From Karstenula rhodostoma CBS 690.94 (taxonomy: Eukaryota; Ascomycota; Dothideomycetes; Pleosporales; Didymosphaeriaceae), in contig MU001499.1 of the NCBI GenBank assembly GCA_010093485.1, positions 434,001-498,000 on the forward strand: a stretch of 64,000 bases of DNA, in the 5' to 3' direction. The notes under the pieces were generated by a model. That model was given only the letters and a program-made list of their open reading frames with translations, ran no database searches and was not told the origin of the DNA. A program made the translations under genes and the position numbers. Shown piece after piece: positions 53,308-64,000 of the stretch (position 1 is its first letter; each line of letters opens with the position of its first letter).

Positions 53308-54634
53308 ATGGCCTTCTTGTTTCGCAAGTCAGCAAAGCCCAACATCGAGCTCGTACGCTCCACCAAGGAGCTGACGACCCGGCTGAGCGAAGAGACAAAG
53401 CCCAACCCCAAGGTGCGCTTACCAACGCAGCGTCGTTGTGTGTCCATCTAACGTGCGACCAGATAGAAGATGAGCTGGCTCGAGACCTCCAACAGCTGAA
53501 GATCAGGCTGCAAGGCACGCCCGGTACCTACCTGCTTCCTTGCTTCCACCGCAGTTGCTGTCCTTGCACGAATATATATCTAACATCCTGCAGAGGCTGA
53601 AGTCAACCCCGCCTCCGTATTCGAGCTTTTGAGCCTCATAATCCAAGAAGATCTACTCTTCACACTCGCGAACAACATCCACAAACTCCCCTTCGAATCG
53701 CGCAAGGATGCTCAAGTCATCTTTTCGACCGCATTCCGCTACAAGCCCGCCGGTGCTCCAGATCCTCAAGTCCTGCATCATGTTATACAATACAGGCCGG
53801 AAATCATAATATCATTATGCCGAGGCTATGACCGGCGAGAGAGCGCTATGCCGTGTGGAGGCGTACTTCGAGAAGCCCTTAAGTACGACTCCATTGCCGC
53901 TCTCCTGCTGTACGACGAGCCGACATCGGACGGAAAGACGCGCGATCTCGCAAGCGTGAACCCCGACGTGCCATCTTCGGGAGAGGGCGTCTTTTGGAAG
54001 TTTTTCGATTGGATAGACAAGGGCGCATTCGAAGTCAGCGCAGACGCTTTCAACACATTTAGGGTACGTCAGCTGTAAGAATGCGGAATCACGACAATTG
54101 ACGAGGTGACTAGGACATTCTTACGAAACACAAGAGCTTGGTGGCCGGGTACCTCCAAACGAACTTCGACATGTTCTTTTCGAGGTACAACACCATACTC
54201 ATCCAGTCGGAGAGCTACGTCACCAAGCGGCAGTCTATCAAGCTTCTAGGCGAGATCTTGCTCGACAGAGCGAACTACAACGTCATGACGCAGTATGTTG
54301 ATTCGGGCGAGCATTTGAAGATCATCATGAAGCTGCTCCGGGACGACCGGCGCATGATCAACTACGAAGGGTTTCACGTATTCAAGGTGAGCTCTCGACA
54401 TACGCTGCCGCTGGGCTTGGATACTAATGATCGCAGGTCTTTGTTGCTAACCCCAACAAGTCCGTCGCAGTGCAGCGCATCCTCATTGGCAACCGCGAGA
54501 AACTACTTCGATTCCTACCCAACTTCCTCGAAGACCGCACAGAGGATGAGCAGTTCAACGACGAGAAGAGCTTCTTGATTAGGCAGATAGAACAGCTCCC
54601 CAACGCGCCCATGGCAGCTCCAACGGCAGCATGA
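53308..54634 (+). CDS. hymA: Mo25/Hym1-family scaffold protein (HymA)
   Basis: Five exons, 53308-53412, 53463-53523, 53594-54063, 54114-54386 and 54437-54634, give 368 residues; three introns are exactly 50 nt. The start MAFLFRKSAKPNIELVRSTK has a CCACC context. Diagnostic stretches are LLFTLANNIHKLPFESRKDA, FDWIDKGAFEVSADAFNTFR, LTKHKSLVAGYLQTNFDMFF, RQSIKLLGEILLDRANYNVM and YEGFHVFKVFVANPNKS. These are the armadillo-like helical repeats of Mo25/CAB39. In fungi the protein belongs to the RAM/MOR morphogenesis network with a Ste20-type kinase; in Aspergillus nidulans loss blocks conidiophore development. Length and all repeat motifs are normal, so the gene looks intact. Confidence 0.96.
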
Positions 54635-55133
54635 CCCGTGTCGCACTTTTGGTGGAGTACTTTCCTGTTTTGTGTTTGCATGGATGGAGTTCATTTTTGG
54701 CGCATTGGCTTGGAGACGATTACCCGTTTGAGCACTGCAGGCATTTCCGGCGTCAGTGCGTATGTATACATGCTTGACGAGACCATGCCTTGTGAGGATG
54801 AGCACGACTTTTGGCGGTTGGAGATGGAGGCTTTGATGTATAGCGGTAAAATCATTACCCGCAGAGCCGAAGTCTGGGCTCGTAGAATCTTTGTTCATCC
54901 ATCAAAATCGATCGAACCTGCCATCGTGTGGGTATATATTTCTATGTACAAAGCGGATGTGCTTGTGATTTCGAAAGCTGCTTATTGCGTTGATGGGTGG
55001 CGAAGTGAGTTCGTCTGGTGTGATGACCTCTCCTCGCGCGTGATTGGCTGCCGGCTCGGCAGCTTTGCTTGACGCTTCGCATATCGAATGCGACATCAAC
55101 GCCATCGCAACACCCGCAGCTCTCACACCCACA
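54635..55133. other. Intergenic region, nothing supported
   Basis: 3' region of hymA and promoter of the complex I gene. The frame at 54638-55072 shows no similarity and is not called. Confidence 0.4.
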
Positions 55134-56128
55134 ATGGCCTCAAAGCTGATACCGCTCATGTACCGCAGCGCGCCGCGCGCCCTGCGCCAGCTCCAGCGGA
55201 CTCAATGGCGGGCTTTCAGCGTCACAGCCCCTGCGCGGAGCGACTCCCTGATGGTGGTGAGTAGCTCTTCCACGTCTTCCCACCTGCAATTGCGCCGCTG
55301 ACGGATCCCCCAGCACCGCGACTCGCCCGAGAACAACCCGTCGATCCCGTTCAAGTTCACCGCGCAGAATGAAGAGCTCATCAGCGAGATCGTCTCCCGC
55401 TACCCCTCGCAGTACAAGAAGGCCGCCGTTATGCCGCTGCTCGACCTTGGCCAGCGCCAGCACGGCTTCACCAGCATCAGCGTCATGAACGAGGTGGCAC
55501 GGATACTGGAAATGCCGCCCATGCGCGTCTACGAAGTGGCCACCTTCTACACCATGTACAATCGGACACCGGTCGGCAAATTCCACGTCCAGGTCTGCAC
55601 AACGGTAAGTGGGGAGCGCGTGCGTTGAGCTGCCCCAGCTGACAGTGCCAGACACCCTGCATGCTGTGCAACAGCGATGCCGTTATGAAGGCCGTGGAAG
55701 AAACCCTGGGCATCCACCACGGACAGACCACCAAGGACGGCCTCTTCACCTTCACCGAGGTCGAGTGCCTCGGCGCCTGCGCCAACGCCCCCATGGTCCA
55801 AATCAACGACGACTACTACGAGGACCTCACATACGAGTCCACCGTCTCATTGCTCAAGGCGCTCCAGAACGCCGCCGAGAAGACCGGCGCACAGCCCGGA
55901 ACCCCGGGTCTCGCGGGCGACGGCTACTCGATCATCACCGGCGAGAACAGGAACGTGGAGAACAGGGAGGGCATCGACCAGGGACGGGGGTACGAGGCTG
56001 GCGGTGTGAAGGTGCCCACGCCGGGACCGCTGAGTGGGAGGGCTAGCTGTGAGCCCGCGGGTGGTCTGACGTCCCTGACGGGCGAGCCTTGGGGCAACGA
56101 GATGCTGCGGAAGGATGGAGAGCTATAA
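55134..56128 (+). CDS. nuo24: NADH:ubiquinone oxidoreductase 24 kDa subunit (NDUFV2)
   Basis: Three exons, 55134-55256, 55314-55604 and 55652-56128, with introns of 57 and 47 nt, give 296 residues. The N-terminus ([20 protein letters not shown]) is a basic mitochondrial presequence ending near [10 protein letters not shown]. The core reads [19 protein letters not shown], then [19 protein letters not shown]. The [2Fe-2S] cluster ligands are Cys136 and Cys141 (VCTTTPC) and Cys177 and Cys181 (ECLGAC), the standard spacing. The C-terminal tail [20 protein letters not shown] is the fungal extension seen in Neurospora. The subunit forms part of the NADH-oxidising arm of complex I in the matrix. Confidence 0.97.
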
Positions 56129-56953
56129 GCCTGTATATACTTGTGGGTCTATGTTCTGGCTGCGTGCAGACTAGAGCTGACGTTCCCAGCCCGGGCATTT
56201 GTAGAACACGTGAACAACATTTTTTTCTTGAAATAGACGAGTTGAATGCTTCGTGCGGTGGCTTGCCATATCACTCATTTGCAATGACCGGATCCCTGGT
56301 GCTTTGATATGTTCGGAATGAGAAGCTTACACGGTCTTTTCGTGGCAAAGGTATGGCAGGCTCATCACCCAGCCTGACAATCCTGCCACTTTTACAAGGT
56401 AAAGACACTCAGGACGTTCACTGCAAGGGTGGCCTGGCCATTATCTTTTCCGATTTGGTAGCGCTGAGTGTACGAGTGAACCGTAATTGCTGGTGTTATG
56501 TCGATAGGTAGGCACGAATCCTTCTCCCCAGGAGACGTTGATATGTACGTCGCAATACCTTCTGTGAACGAGAGCCATGCGCCAAGACCAGCTTCGCAGT
56601 CCATCTCCCCCTTCCGCCTCGATGGACACAGTGCTGAAGAGTACAATTATTGATACCATAGATGCAAGGATTGTGCAGGTATTGTTTTAGGAAGTTAGGG
56701 GCCTCATGGACGATGGAGTCAATCTCAGTTTCCAGACCTGGTTTTGGTGCTGGTTATGGATCTGGTAGGGCCCTACAATAGAAGATTTTCTGTATTCGAG
56801 TAGAAAGGCGGTCAGTTCAAAGTGGTGAAAGTGACCAATCGCGTGCGAGTTAGCCCGCGGTGAATGTCAACGATGTAAACCTCTTGGCGTCCAACCTCTC
56901 TACATCCCCCACCTCACCCGCAAGTTCTCTTCGCTGTCGCATAAACAGCAACC
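56129..56953. other. Intergenic region, nothing supported
   Basis: 3' region of nuo24 and promoter of the Tls1-like gene. Short frames only. Confidence 0.4.
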
Positions 56954-58130
56954 ATGGACGACCACAACAACGAACCCGCGATCAAGTTCAAACGGCGCAA
57001 AACCACGCACACGAAACGCGCGCGCCTGGAGACAGAAGACGAGCCCACCGTCGCGGCGTCGCAATCGCCAGATGCCGTTCCGCACGACACTGTTACGCCA
57101 ACACCCGAGGAAGACGAAACTTCGTTCACCCTGAAAGAGATATTGCGCAATCGGAAGCGGCCGCGCGATCGCCTCCGCGAAGCTGCGGCGCGCGCGGAGC
57201 TCACAAAAATGCAGGCAGTTATGCTGCGAGAGCAGGATGCGGATGCGCCGAGGCAGGGCTACACAAGCCGCTTTGTACCGCAGACAGGACAAGTCGTGGA
57301 CAAGGATGATCAGCAGATGTATGCCATGTTTTCCAGTTTCCCCCCAGCTTCTTGTTTTCTATCACCAGCCCTTATGCAAGACATGCGCATAGCATGGAGG
57401 CTAACGAGCCAGTACGGAATACGTAGAAGGCCGCCTAGCTGAAAAGAATCACCGTCTCTATGGCTGGCCCATCCCATCCCATCTCACTGCAACCGTTGCC
57501 GCCCTTGCATCCGAACCTGCGCCTGCACCAGCTGCCCTCAGCCCGCCCGCCGCGCCCTCAGCCCGCACAAAGTCAGAAGACCCGGACGACGAGAAGTCCC
57601 GCAGAATCGCCGCCGGCATGGGCAAGCTCGAGGAGATCGATCTCGGACCCGCATCGACCTCGCGCGCGGAAGCCGCGTGGAAAAAGCTGCAAGGCGGAAG
57701 CGGACAGCAAGAAGAAGCCGCGAAAGTGCGGTTAGGACGGGATGGGAAGCCCCGCCGCCAGCCGAAGCGGCGCAACAGCGAGGACATCCGGCGAGACGCC
57801 ATGGTCGAGGCCGTCCTGCGAGAAGCAAAGCGTACATTCCCTCCCCCTTATCATCGACGTGGAGATGCTAACTAAGCCACAACAGTGGACTACTTCGACT
57901 CCGCGCCCCCCGACCCCTCTACATCCACCACCAAGACTAACAACGACGAAGCTCTCGTCGAGCAATTCCGCCAGGAGTTCCTGGATAGCATACAAGAGCG
58001 GCAGCAGCGCAAGCCGGCTGCCCCCGTGCGCGGCGAGAAAGAAGCGCCCAAGGGCCCGAAGTTGGGCGGGAGTCGCAGCGCGCGGGCGAAGATGCATGCG
58101 CTGGAGGAGGTGGCGAAAAACAAGAGGTAG
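56954..58130 (+). CDS. tls1: Tls1 / C9orf78 (HCA59) family spliceosome-associated protein
   Basis: Three exons, 56954-57318, 57413-57831 and 57886-58130, with introns of 94 and 54 nt (branch sites GGCTAACG and TGCTAACT), give 342 residues. The order is a basic N-terminus (IKFKRRKTTHTKRARLE), SFTLKEILRNRKRPRDRLRE, the family signature SRFVPQTGQVVDKDDQQ joined to ITEYVEGRLAEK, a Pro/Ala-rich linker, and a basic C-terminal part ending in ARAKMHALEEVAKNKR. C9orf78 and fission yeast Tls1 bind the helicase Brr2 and influence splicing of selected introns, including shelterin mRNA in S. pombe. The protein is largely unstructured and probably nuclear. Confidence 0.9.
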
Positions 58131-59235
58131 TACTGCATCGAGTGATGTTGTTTCGCAATGTAGCGTTTATTCTATTGGTGTATTGAAGAGAGGGAAGGGT
58201 TGTTGCTGGACGGGCTTCTCGTCGCACTGTGGTCCTAGCTGCGCTGCGCTGCGTTCTGTTTTATTCGTTTTCTTTATCCTTTCCTTTCCTTTTCGTTTTG
58301 TTCTGGCTCGTTCTTACATCTGTTCGAGCTCTATACTAATTCTGTCGGGGTTCTCCAGACTCCATGATGGGCGGGTGCTGCAGCCGGATCAATGGCGAGG
58401 AATGGAGGTTAAGAGCTCGGCGTGGTATACGCGGCGCTGAACGGAGGACTTTTCGGTGGAGTCTTAGAGCCGGGTTGGCGTTTTGAGAACACGATGGGCT
58501 TGTATATACAATGTCTACGTTGTCTTATGGCCGGGGAAATTTGGGCATTGGATTTGAGGTTCTAGTACTTGGTACATGGGCATGGGCCTAATAGCATGAT
58601 GACTTGTGTATGGCAGCCAGGATGGATTACTCGATCTGAGCTCGTTTTGGATCAATTGGAGAGTTCCCAAGATTGACATAGGGGCTCAAGTTGCTCGTGT
58701 ATACCGTATAAGCTCGTCTATAGGAGTTTCTACTAGCTAGATTCAGTCGCTGTAGGAGAGAGAGCGCTTTCCCTAGAAACGCTTGCATTCAATTGAATAG
58801 TGAATTAGAGTAGCTCTGCTACGTCTTGATACAGCTAGTACAAAGCCTTATCGACGAGGTTTTACGGTAAGTACGTTGTTGCTTGCACACTTTCCACAGG
58901 CAGCGCTCCCATCGTACCGTACAGTACGGCGTACTTTACGCTCTATGTAGTGGATCAATCCATATATACGTACCTCCCTCTAGTATATTCTATAGTAATA
59001 TATTATATAAAGACCTTTTTAAGCTTACTAACTTCCTATTCTAGCTAGTTTATAGCTCTTTGTAGAAAACCCAATTACAAATAGCTTAGTACAGCATAGT
59101 ATATTATATTTTAAGCCGTATATAGATACTCATATACAGATCACGTACTACGGCCTTGTACGGTACGGAGTACGGTACGATAGGAGCATTGTTGACCACA
59201 GGCGGTGATTTTAAAGGATCTGAAAATCGACCAAG
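58131..59235. other. Intergenic region with an AT-rich inverted-repeat element
   Basis: Convergent spacer between two gene ends. Besides the element at 58912-59180 the region holds no gene or RNA that I can recognise. Confidence 0.5.
58912..59180. repeat. AT-rich element bounded by GTACCGTAC-type inverted repeats
   Basis: TCGTACCGTAC (58912-58922) is inverted at 59170-59180 (GTACGGTACGA). Extra copies of the palindromic word lie next to both ends (CAGTACGGCGTAC, ACGGAGTAC). The interior is strongly AT-rich with many TA steps (TATATTCTATAGTAATATATT, about 58984-59004), unlike the GC-rich flanks. This fits a small transposon relic altered by RIP, with no coding capacity. Confidence 0.5.
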
Positions 59236-60581
59236 CTACCACTTTCTTCCGCCCGGATTCCAATCCCAAAAATCACTGCTCGGCAACGATCGAACCGCCG
59301 CCTTCCTGTCCAAAGAATACCGGCGTCTCAAATTCGACCTAGAATTCTTAGCGTTACCGTATCTTTCTTGGTCACGATAAGGCCCATCACTTACCACTGC
59401 CCCACAATCCTCCCCCACAAACCTCACCATTCCATCCTCCGCCGGCTCCCGCCGAAACTTCTCCTCCCGCTGTCTGCACTTATCGCACGGCGCCAGATAA
59501 CTATGCAACCCAACATGCTCCAATTTCCCTGTCTTCTCCGCTTTACCCTTGCGCTCGACATCCAACACCCACACCGTGGCCGACAAACTTTCATCCACGA
59601 GACTGTCTCGAAGGGCCCAGCCCTTTCCGCCAACCAGTTCCTTGGCCGTCTTTGCAAGGCTCTCTTCGATGATTGGCACAGCAAGGACATTTGCTGCTAC
59701 CGGATCTTCGTCGCCCCAGTATCGCTCCATGTACGTCGGCGTGTACTGGATCCAGACCTTCTCCCACGACGTCCCCAGGTTCTTCAAGAAGCTGAAATCA
59801 GCAATGTACCCGCTCACCTTGCTCGGTTTCGACAGATTGGTCCCATATCTATTCCAGTAACTTTCAGTGTAAGTGTCATCGGAATCGTACTCCTCGTCTT
59901 CGTCGTCGTCGTCGTCCTCATCTTCGTCGCTATCACCATCGCTGTCTCCCCCCCTGTACGCTTTAGCCTTAATCCAGACCACAATCTAACCATCCATCCG
60001 CACTTACAAATTCACCACGAACCGGTTCCCAGAAGCCTCCCAATCCCAGGTGTGGTCCGAAACAAGTGCACATGCAACTTCAACTCCCTCAACCCGCACG
60101 CCTCCAGCCCCACAATCGCCCTCCCCAATGCTCCGAAATCCTCGTCCACAGAGTCGAACCGCTCCTTCCCCCTCGGCACGATAACATTGTAACGCGTATT
60201 GTCCTTCCTCACCACATGGGTCTTACCCATCGTGACGCTCAGGTTCGCAGCGCGTACCCTCCCCAGCTCGAAAACAGACGTCTTACCATCGAGCGTGAGG
60301 TCCTGTGAAACGAACTTGGCGTCCCGCACAATGGAGCAGCGATCCAGTGTCGCGTGTTGATAGAACTGCTCGAGACCTTCTTCGAGGAATCGCCGGCTTG
60401 TTAGGAGCCAGCAGAGGTTTTTGGCCGCTTGCCTTTCGTAGACGCCGCTGAGCTGGATGTAGGAGACGGAAAGTTGGACGGCGGATTGTGTGAATATGGC
60501 GCGTTGGTTGAGGAGGGCGAAGTGGTAGATGCGGTTGCGGAGTTCAAGTGAAAGACGGAAGAAGGGGGGCGTGGTGCCCAT
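59236..60581 (-). CDS. 2EXR-like fungal protein (intron inferred)
   Basis: The N-terminal exon starts at 60581 (MGTTPPFFRLSLELRNRIYH), the usual opening of the fungal 2EXR/F-box-like family. It continues to LREL KLHVHLFRTTPGIG. A stop then appears in that frame at 60012-60014. Downstream an open frame (59236-59982) reads GGDSDGDSDEDEDD and then YTESYWNRYGTN, SYLAPCDKCRQREEKF and CGAVVSDGPY. A 62-nt intron (59954-60015, GTGAAT..TACAG) joins the two parts in frame, giving 427 residues. The acidic tract and a CxxC pair are the only features of the second half. The donor is not ideal, and two separate genes or a frame error cannot be excluded. Function is unknown. Confidence 0.55.
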
Positions 60582-60818
60582 TGTTGAAAATGGATAATGT
60601 CTGTTTATTTTCAGATACGGAGCTTTGGATGTTCTATTGTTGCTGGGAGATATTATTTTATATACTGGATGCGATGTGTTAAGAAGGGTGCCTGTAGCCG
60701 TCGACGCAGACGCGCGGTAAGACGTGGCAATGGCGAGGCTGCCTATGGAAAGATAAAAGGGTGTTTGGAGCCTAGAGTTGGACGAATGAGGTCGTGCTTC
60801 TAGCGGGGTGGATAACAA

Positions 60819-61142
60819 AAGGTGGAGGTAAACCCACCTCGGCTGCAGTATAGTACAACGTAGCAGCGCAGGATATTTTCAAATCATCAAGAAAAGAGTT
60901 ATTCTCAAAGCCGTAAAAGGTCTCTTTCTTCTTGCAGAACTTGGTGAGCCTACACTATTATTATTAGAGAAATCACTTCGGCCTCGCTAGAGCGTGCCAC
61001 GTGTTTTTCGTTCATTTGAGTACTCAAGTTGCTGTGATTGAGGCATTCCGGCCCCCACGCTGATGACTCATTTCACTTTCTCGAGGAACACTCAACCTGC
61101 GAGTAGGATACTTGACCAACCGCAACACTTCGCAAAACTAAA
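60819..61142. other. Divergent promoter region, nothing else supported
   Basis: Spacer between the divergent 2EXR-like and F-box genes. Confidence 0.4.
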
Positions 61143-63080
61143 ATGGCACTTCTTTCATTGCCGCTCGAGATACTACAACAGACAATCGAATGCGTCGAAA
61201 CACTGCATCGGCCCAGTCTTTTCTCCTTTAGCCTAACGAGCAAAGCTTGTCGCAAAGCCTCGGCGTTTCTCCTCTTCCGACGCCTCACCGTTACTGTCCA
61301 CGATCGCGACAGATTGCGGTGTGATGTGAATACTCTTCTCTCAGCTCTTTCCCGCACCGATTCCGCCCGTCAGGTCCGACGTCTGGGTATTAAAGGCGCT
61401 CCAAAGCCCAAGCCAAGGACGAAGGAAAGGGATAGCCAGGCCGCATATCCGAACTGGAGATGTACGAATTGGCTGGTTGAACAAGGCCTGGTCGATATCC
61501 TGCCCGACGAGGAACCCAACTGTAACCATAACAGCTATGTCGTCTATGACGAAGGGGTCACCAAGAGATCTTCGGACGAGGACACAGACTGGGCTCCTGT
61601 AGTGGCCCTGCTTCAAGAAACACCTCACTTGCAAGACCTGGTATACGACTGCAAAACTCAGTTCCCACCATGTCTCCTGGAAACTTTGCACGAGCGGCTT
61701 CCTCAGTGCCGCCTCCACCATCGCACCTTTCGGCTCCGCACCTTACTATGGGGCGTCCCGTATCCATATGAAATGCAACTCGCCACTTCGCCCTGTCTGC
61801 ACAGCGTAAAGCTTGTCTGCGCCCGCCGCGATTCCGACGGCGATGACGATTTCAACCTCGAGGCCGTCATGGAGCTTGCTGGGCTTGCTCCCAACCTCAA
61901 GGACGTCACCATCTTGCATCTGGATCCAAACGATATTCGTAGGTTCGATTTCCGCCGCCGAGGCGACTGGCAAGGCCTTCCAAACTATAACTCCAAGGCA
62001 CGTGGATCATTGACATCGCTATCTCTCAAAGGGTACGGGCGCTTGCCAAATCACCTCCGCGACTGGGCTCGATACACAGACTTTGCGTGCCTGCAGCACC
62101 TCAGTCTCGGGGGGTCATACCAAGAGGAGACATATGCACTCTGCGGCGACGACATGGAGTGGCTCACGCAAGACCATGCATTTCCGCGACTGAGAACGCT
62201 ATGCGTCTGTCTCACCCGCGACGACAGGTTCCACGAGCGCCCGCACTACAGCGACCAAGCCGTCTCTTTCTTCCACGCTTTCCCACCCCTGCAAGAATTA
62301 TCCATCTACGGACCTATCGACCCGCCCGTCCTCGACGCCATCCTATCCCGCCACGGACCGGCGCTAGAGAAGCTCAGTCTGCACCCGTCGGAGGAGTTGG
62401 GCACGTGGCACAATGGGCGCAACCGCTGCGACATACCCATGCAGTTTTCCCACGAGCACATGCTAAACATACAACTGCGGTGTCCCCGCCTGGCTCACCT
62501 CGCCATCCCCGTCAAACGCAACCAGTCCCGTCCCTCAGAGGTCGCGCTGTATAAATGCTTCGCTGACATGCCTGCCCTGCGCACCCTCTTCCTCACGCTG
62601 GACTGCTCCGAGTGGCGCGTTACCCGCGACACAAACTACAACCCTCACTTCACCGGCACAGATAACGACTTGGTCGGTGAGCCGCGTCGCGTGCGCAGGG
62701 GGACTATGAAGGAGATGCTTATCAATTGCGCGGTTGATGAGGGACTTGCGCGCTCCATTTGGGGGGTTATTGATGGGGCGAAGAAGGGTAGGCGGATGGA
62801 GTGGGTACGGTTGTGGACGAGGGGTGGGGGCCAGTTTGGGGATGGTGGATGGTCCCCGTTTAACGCGGTTACCCAAGAGTTGAGTCGGTCGTGGGTGGTT
62901 GAGAGGGAGGCGAGGGAGGATAAGGAGGAAGTCGTGGTGAGGGATATAGGGAGGTATGGGGAGATATTCTTTTTGCCCAATGATCGGATAGAGGGGCAGA
63001 TTTTTCGGGAGATTTGGGATTGTGGAGAAGATAGGGGGGGTTGGGAGAAGGCGTGGAAGAGTTTTCCGCTTGAGGTGTAG
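61143..63080 (+). CDS. F-box-like protein with leucine-rich repeat-type region
   Basis: A single exon of 645 residues beginning MALLSLPLEILQQTIECVET, an F-box-like start, with LFSFSLTSKACRKASAFLLF completing the helical box. The rest contains leucine-rich-like segments: HLQDLVYDC, LHSVKLVCARRD, LKDVTILHLDPNDIRRFDF, LTSLSLKGYGRLPNHLRDW, LQHLSLGGSY, LRTLCVCLTRDD, LQELSIYGPIDPPVLDAILS and ALRTLFLTLDCSEW. In such proteins the F-box binds Skp1 of an SCF ubiquitin ligase and the repeats choose the substrate; both roles are inferred. Fungal genomes hold many fast-evolving members. The substrate is unknown. Confidence 0.85.
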   Translation: MALLSLPLEILQQTIECVETLHRPSLFSFSLTSKACRKASAFLLFRRLTVTVHDRDRLRCDVNTLLSALSRTDSARQVRRLGIKGAPKPKPRTKERDSQAAYPNWRCTNWLVEQGLVDILPDEEPNCNHNSYVVYDEGVTKRSSDEDTDWAPVVALLQETPHLQDLVYDCKTQFPPCLLETLHERLPQCRLHHRTFRLRTLLWGVPYPYEMQLATSPCLHSVKLVCARRDSDGDDDFNLEAVMELAGLAPNLKDVTILHLDPNDIRRFDFRRRGDWQGLPNYNSKARGSLTSLSLKGYGRLPNHLRDWARYTDFACLQHLSLGGSYQEETYALCGDDMEWLTQDHAFPRLRTLCVCLTRDDRFHERPHYSDQAVSFFHAFPPLQELSIYGPIDPPVLDAILSRHGPALEKLSLHPSEELGTWHNGRNRCDIPMQFSHEHMLNIQLRCPRLAHLAIPVKRNQSRPSEVALYKCFADMPALRTLFLTLDCSEWRVTRDTNYNPHFTGTDNDLVGEPRRVRRGTMKEMLINCAVDEGLARSIWGVIDGAKKGRRMEWVRLWTRGGGQFGDGGWSPFNAVTQELSRSWVVEREAREDKEEVVVRDIGRYGEIFFLPNDRIEGQIFREIWDCGEDRGGWEKAWKSFPLEV

Positions 63081-63936
63081 TTTGTAGGGTTCGTTGGCAA
63101 TGGATCGGTGGAGAGATCGATCAGCACGGTGGCTCGCCAAGCTGATTGTGCAAGTGCGTTGTTGCCTGCATGCCATCCATGGTTGTAATAGAGTCAGGAG
63201 GGTCTTGTGATAATCATGGGTAGTCGTTGAGTACCGCACATTGTGGTATCGTCGCTGCTGAAGCGTGTGACAAGCTGACGATGGTATGTATCTGCCTTGC
63301 ACTGTTTCTAGAATGATGATTGACGGCCTCCTTACAGTGAATTCACTTCGGAGCTGACGGTAGGTCGTGCCCAGGCGTGCTCTGGTGGGACGTAGTACGA
63401 TCCACTAGCGGACCCCACAAAGTAGTCATGCGCCTCGCCTAGCGTGGCGGTGCATCCATTTGAACCCCGTTTATCGATTGCTGAATCGCTGCAGGTAGGC
63501 TAGGGCTCTCCAATAGCAGCTGAACACAGCAGCTTACTTCGCGCCTTGCGCCGATGATTGAAAAGTGTTTGGACACGCTGGGATATAAATGTGCTAGTGC
63601 GCTTCAGGTGTGAGGCTGAAGGGCGGTCTTGGATCGTCGGGCTGCTCTCCACCATTCCTCCTTCACCGCACGAAACCGGTCAGCAAGGCAGCCGCTGTCG
63701 CCACTCGCTGAGCGCACACCCTTCCGACGAGAGCGACTGCTTTAACTCCCGTTACGCCACGCGAATCGAGCTCCGAAGCTGCGAAACTCTTCATCCGTAC
63801 CTAGCCGTGCAGTCCGGGTGAGTCTTTGGACAGACGACGCACAGCAGGTGAGCTTCCCATCCAATGTTCCTCTATATACTCCAATCGAGGGTAATTCGTC
63901 GTACAAAGCCAACACTACAATAGTCTCCCTCTCACA
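63081..63936. other. Intergenic region, nothing supported
   Basis: Spacer between two plus-strand F-box-like genes. No repeat or RNA recognised. Confidence 0.4.
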
Positions 63937-64000
63937 ATGGCGCCCAAGTTCAATTTCATGGACCTGTCCACCGACCTCAAGACGCTCATAATCGAACACG
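63937..64000 (+). CDS. F-box-like protein, N-terminal fragment cut by the window edge
   Basis: An ATG at 63937 opens MAPKFNFMDLSTDLKTLIIE, still open at the window end. The MDLSTDLKTLIIEH pattern resembles an F-box start. Only 21 codons are visible, so the family assignment is weak. The upstream Cys/Ala-type context (CTCACAATGG) is a good start site. Confidence 0.45.
   Translation, partial: MAPKFNFMDLSTDLKTLIIEH

Noticed and set aside
59368..60192. A 274-codon plus-strand frame opposite the 2EXR-like gene
   Set aside because: The composition is His/Pro/Leu-rich with no domain, while the minus strand carries the recognisable 2EXR start.
1..64000. A secondary-metabolite cluster, CRISPR array or prokaryotic-type system
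   Set aside because: No backbone synthase, transporter/regulator set or spaced direct repeats were seen; the single FMO and hydrolases are isolated.

Overview
The window looks like nuclear DNA of a filamentous ascomycete (Pezizomycotina), most probably a Dothideomycete. Many genes have one or more introns of about 46-95 nt with GT..AG ends and CTAAC-like branch sites. The gene families are typical of these fungi: a HET-domain protein, a hybrid histidine kinase, the HymA/Mo25 protein, secreted Ser/Thr-rich proteins and F-box-like proteins. The telomere-type word CCCTAA also occurs. The class assignment is an inference from gene content, not from a marker search.

Layout. Positions 1-6700 are the least orderly part. 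They hold a decayed membrane-protein gene at the left edge, a coiled-coil/polyproline protein, a seven-helix membrane protein, and two small inverted-repeat elements. One of these elements encloses degenerate telomeric repeats. Positions 6.7-20 kb carry mainly minus-strand genes: an alpha/beta hydrolase, a large two-helix membrane protein, a secreted APP1-type protein, the carnitine/acylcarnitine carrier, a mitochondrial 1-Cys peroxiredoxin and an SH3-domain membrane protein, with a kinase-like remnant at 13.7-14.35 kb. Positions 20.9-30.7 kb hold a dienelactone hydrolase/SnoaL fusion, an intron-containing tRNA-Thr, a flavin monooxygenase and two secreted proteins with low-complexity Ser/Thr regions.

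Positions 31-37.5 kb are plus-strand genes: CSN12-like PCI protein, BTB protein and HET protein. A 2.4 kb gene-poor, G-poor stretch follows. A hybrid histidine kinase of about 1986 residues (40-46 kb) and the F-BAR/mu-homology endocytic adaptor Syp1 (47.7-50.7 kb) come next, both on the minus strand. Positions 51.8-58.1 kb form a plus-strand run of conserved housekeeping genes: a CDK-like kinase, HymA/Mo25, the 24 kDa subunit of complex I, and the Tls1/C9orf78 spliceosomal protein. The right end holds an AT-rich inverted-repeat element, a 2EXR-like gene and two F-box-like genes, the last cut by the window edge.

The genes do not form an operon or an obvious biosynthetic cluster. Several serve mitochondria (carnitine carrier, peroxiredoxin, complex I subunit) and several serve signalling or polarity (histidine kinase, HymA, CDK-like kinase, Syp1, SH3 protein), but neighbours are mostly unrelated in function. 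I did not find a convincing new multi-gene system. The most unusual items are the telomere-repeat-bearing inverted-repeat element, the secreted APP1-like protein and the RIP-like decay at the left edge.
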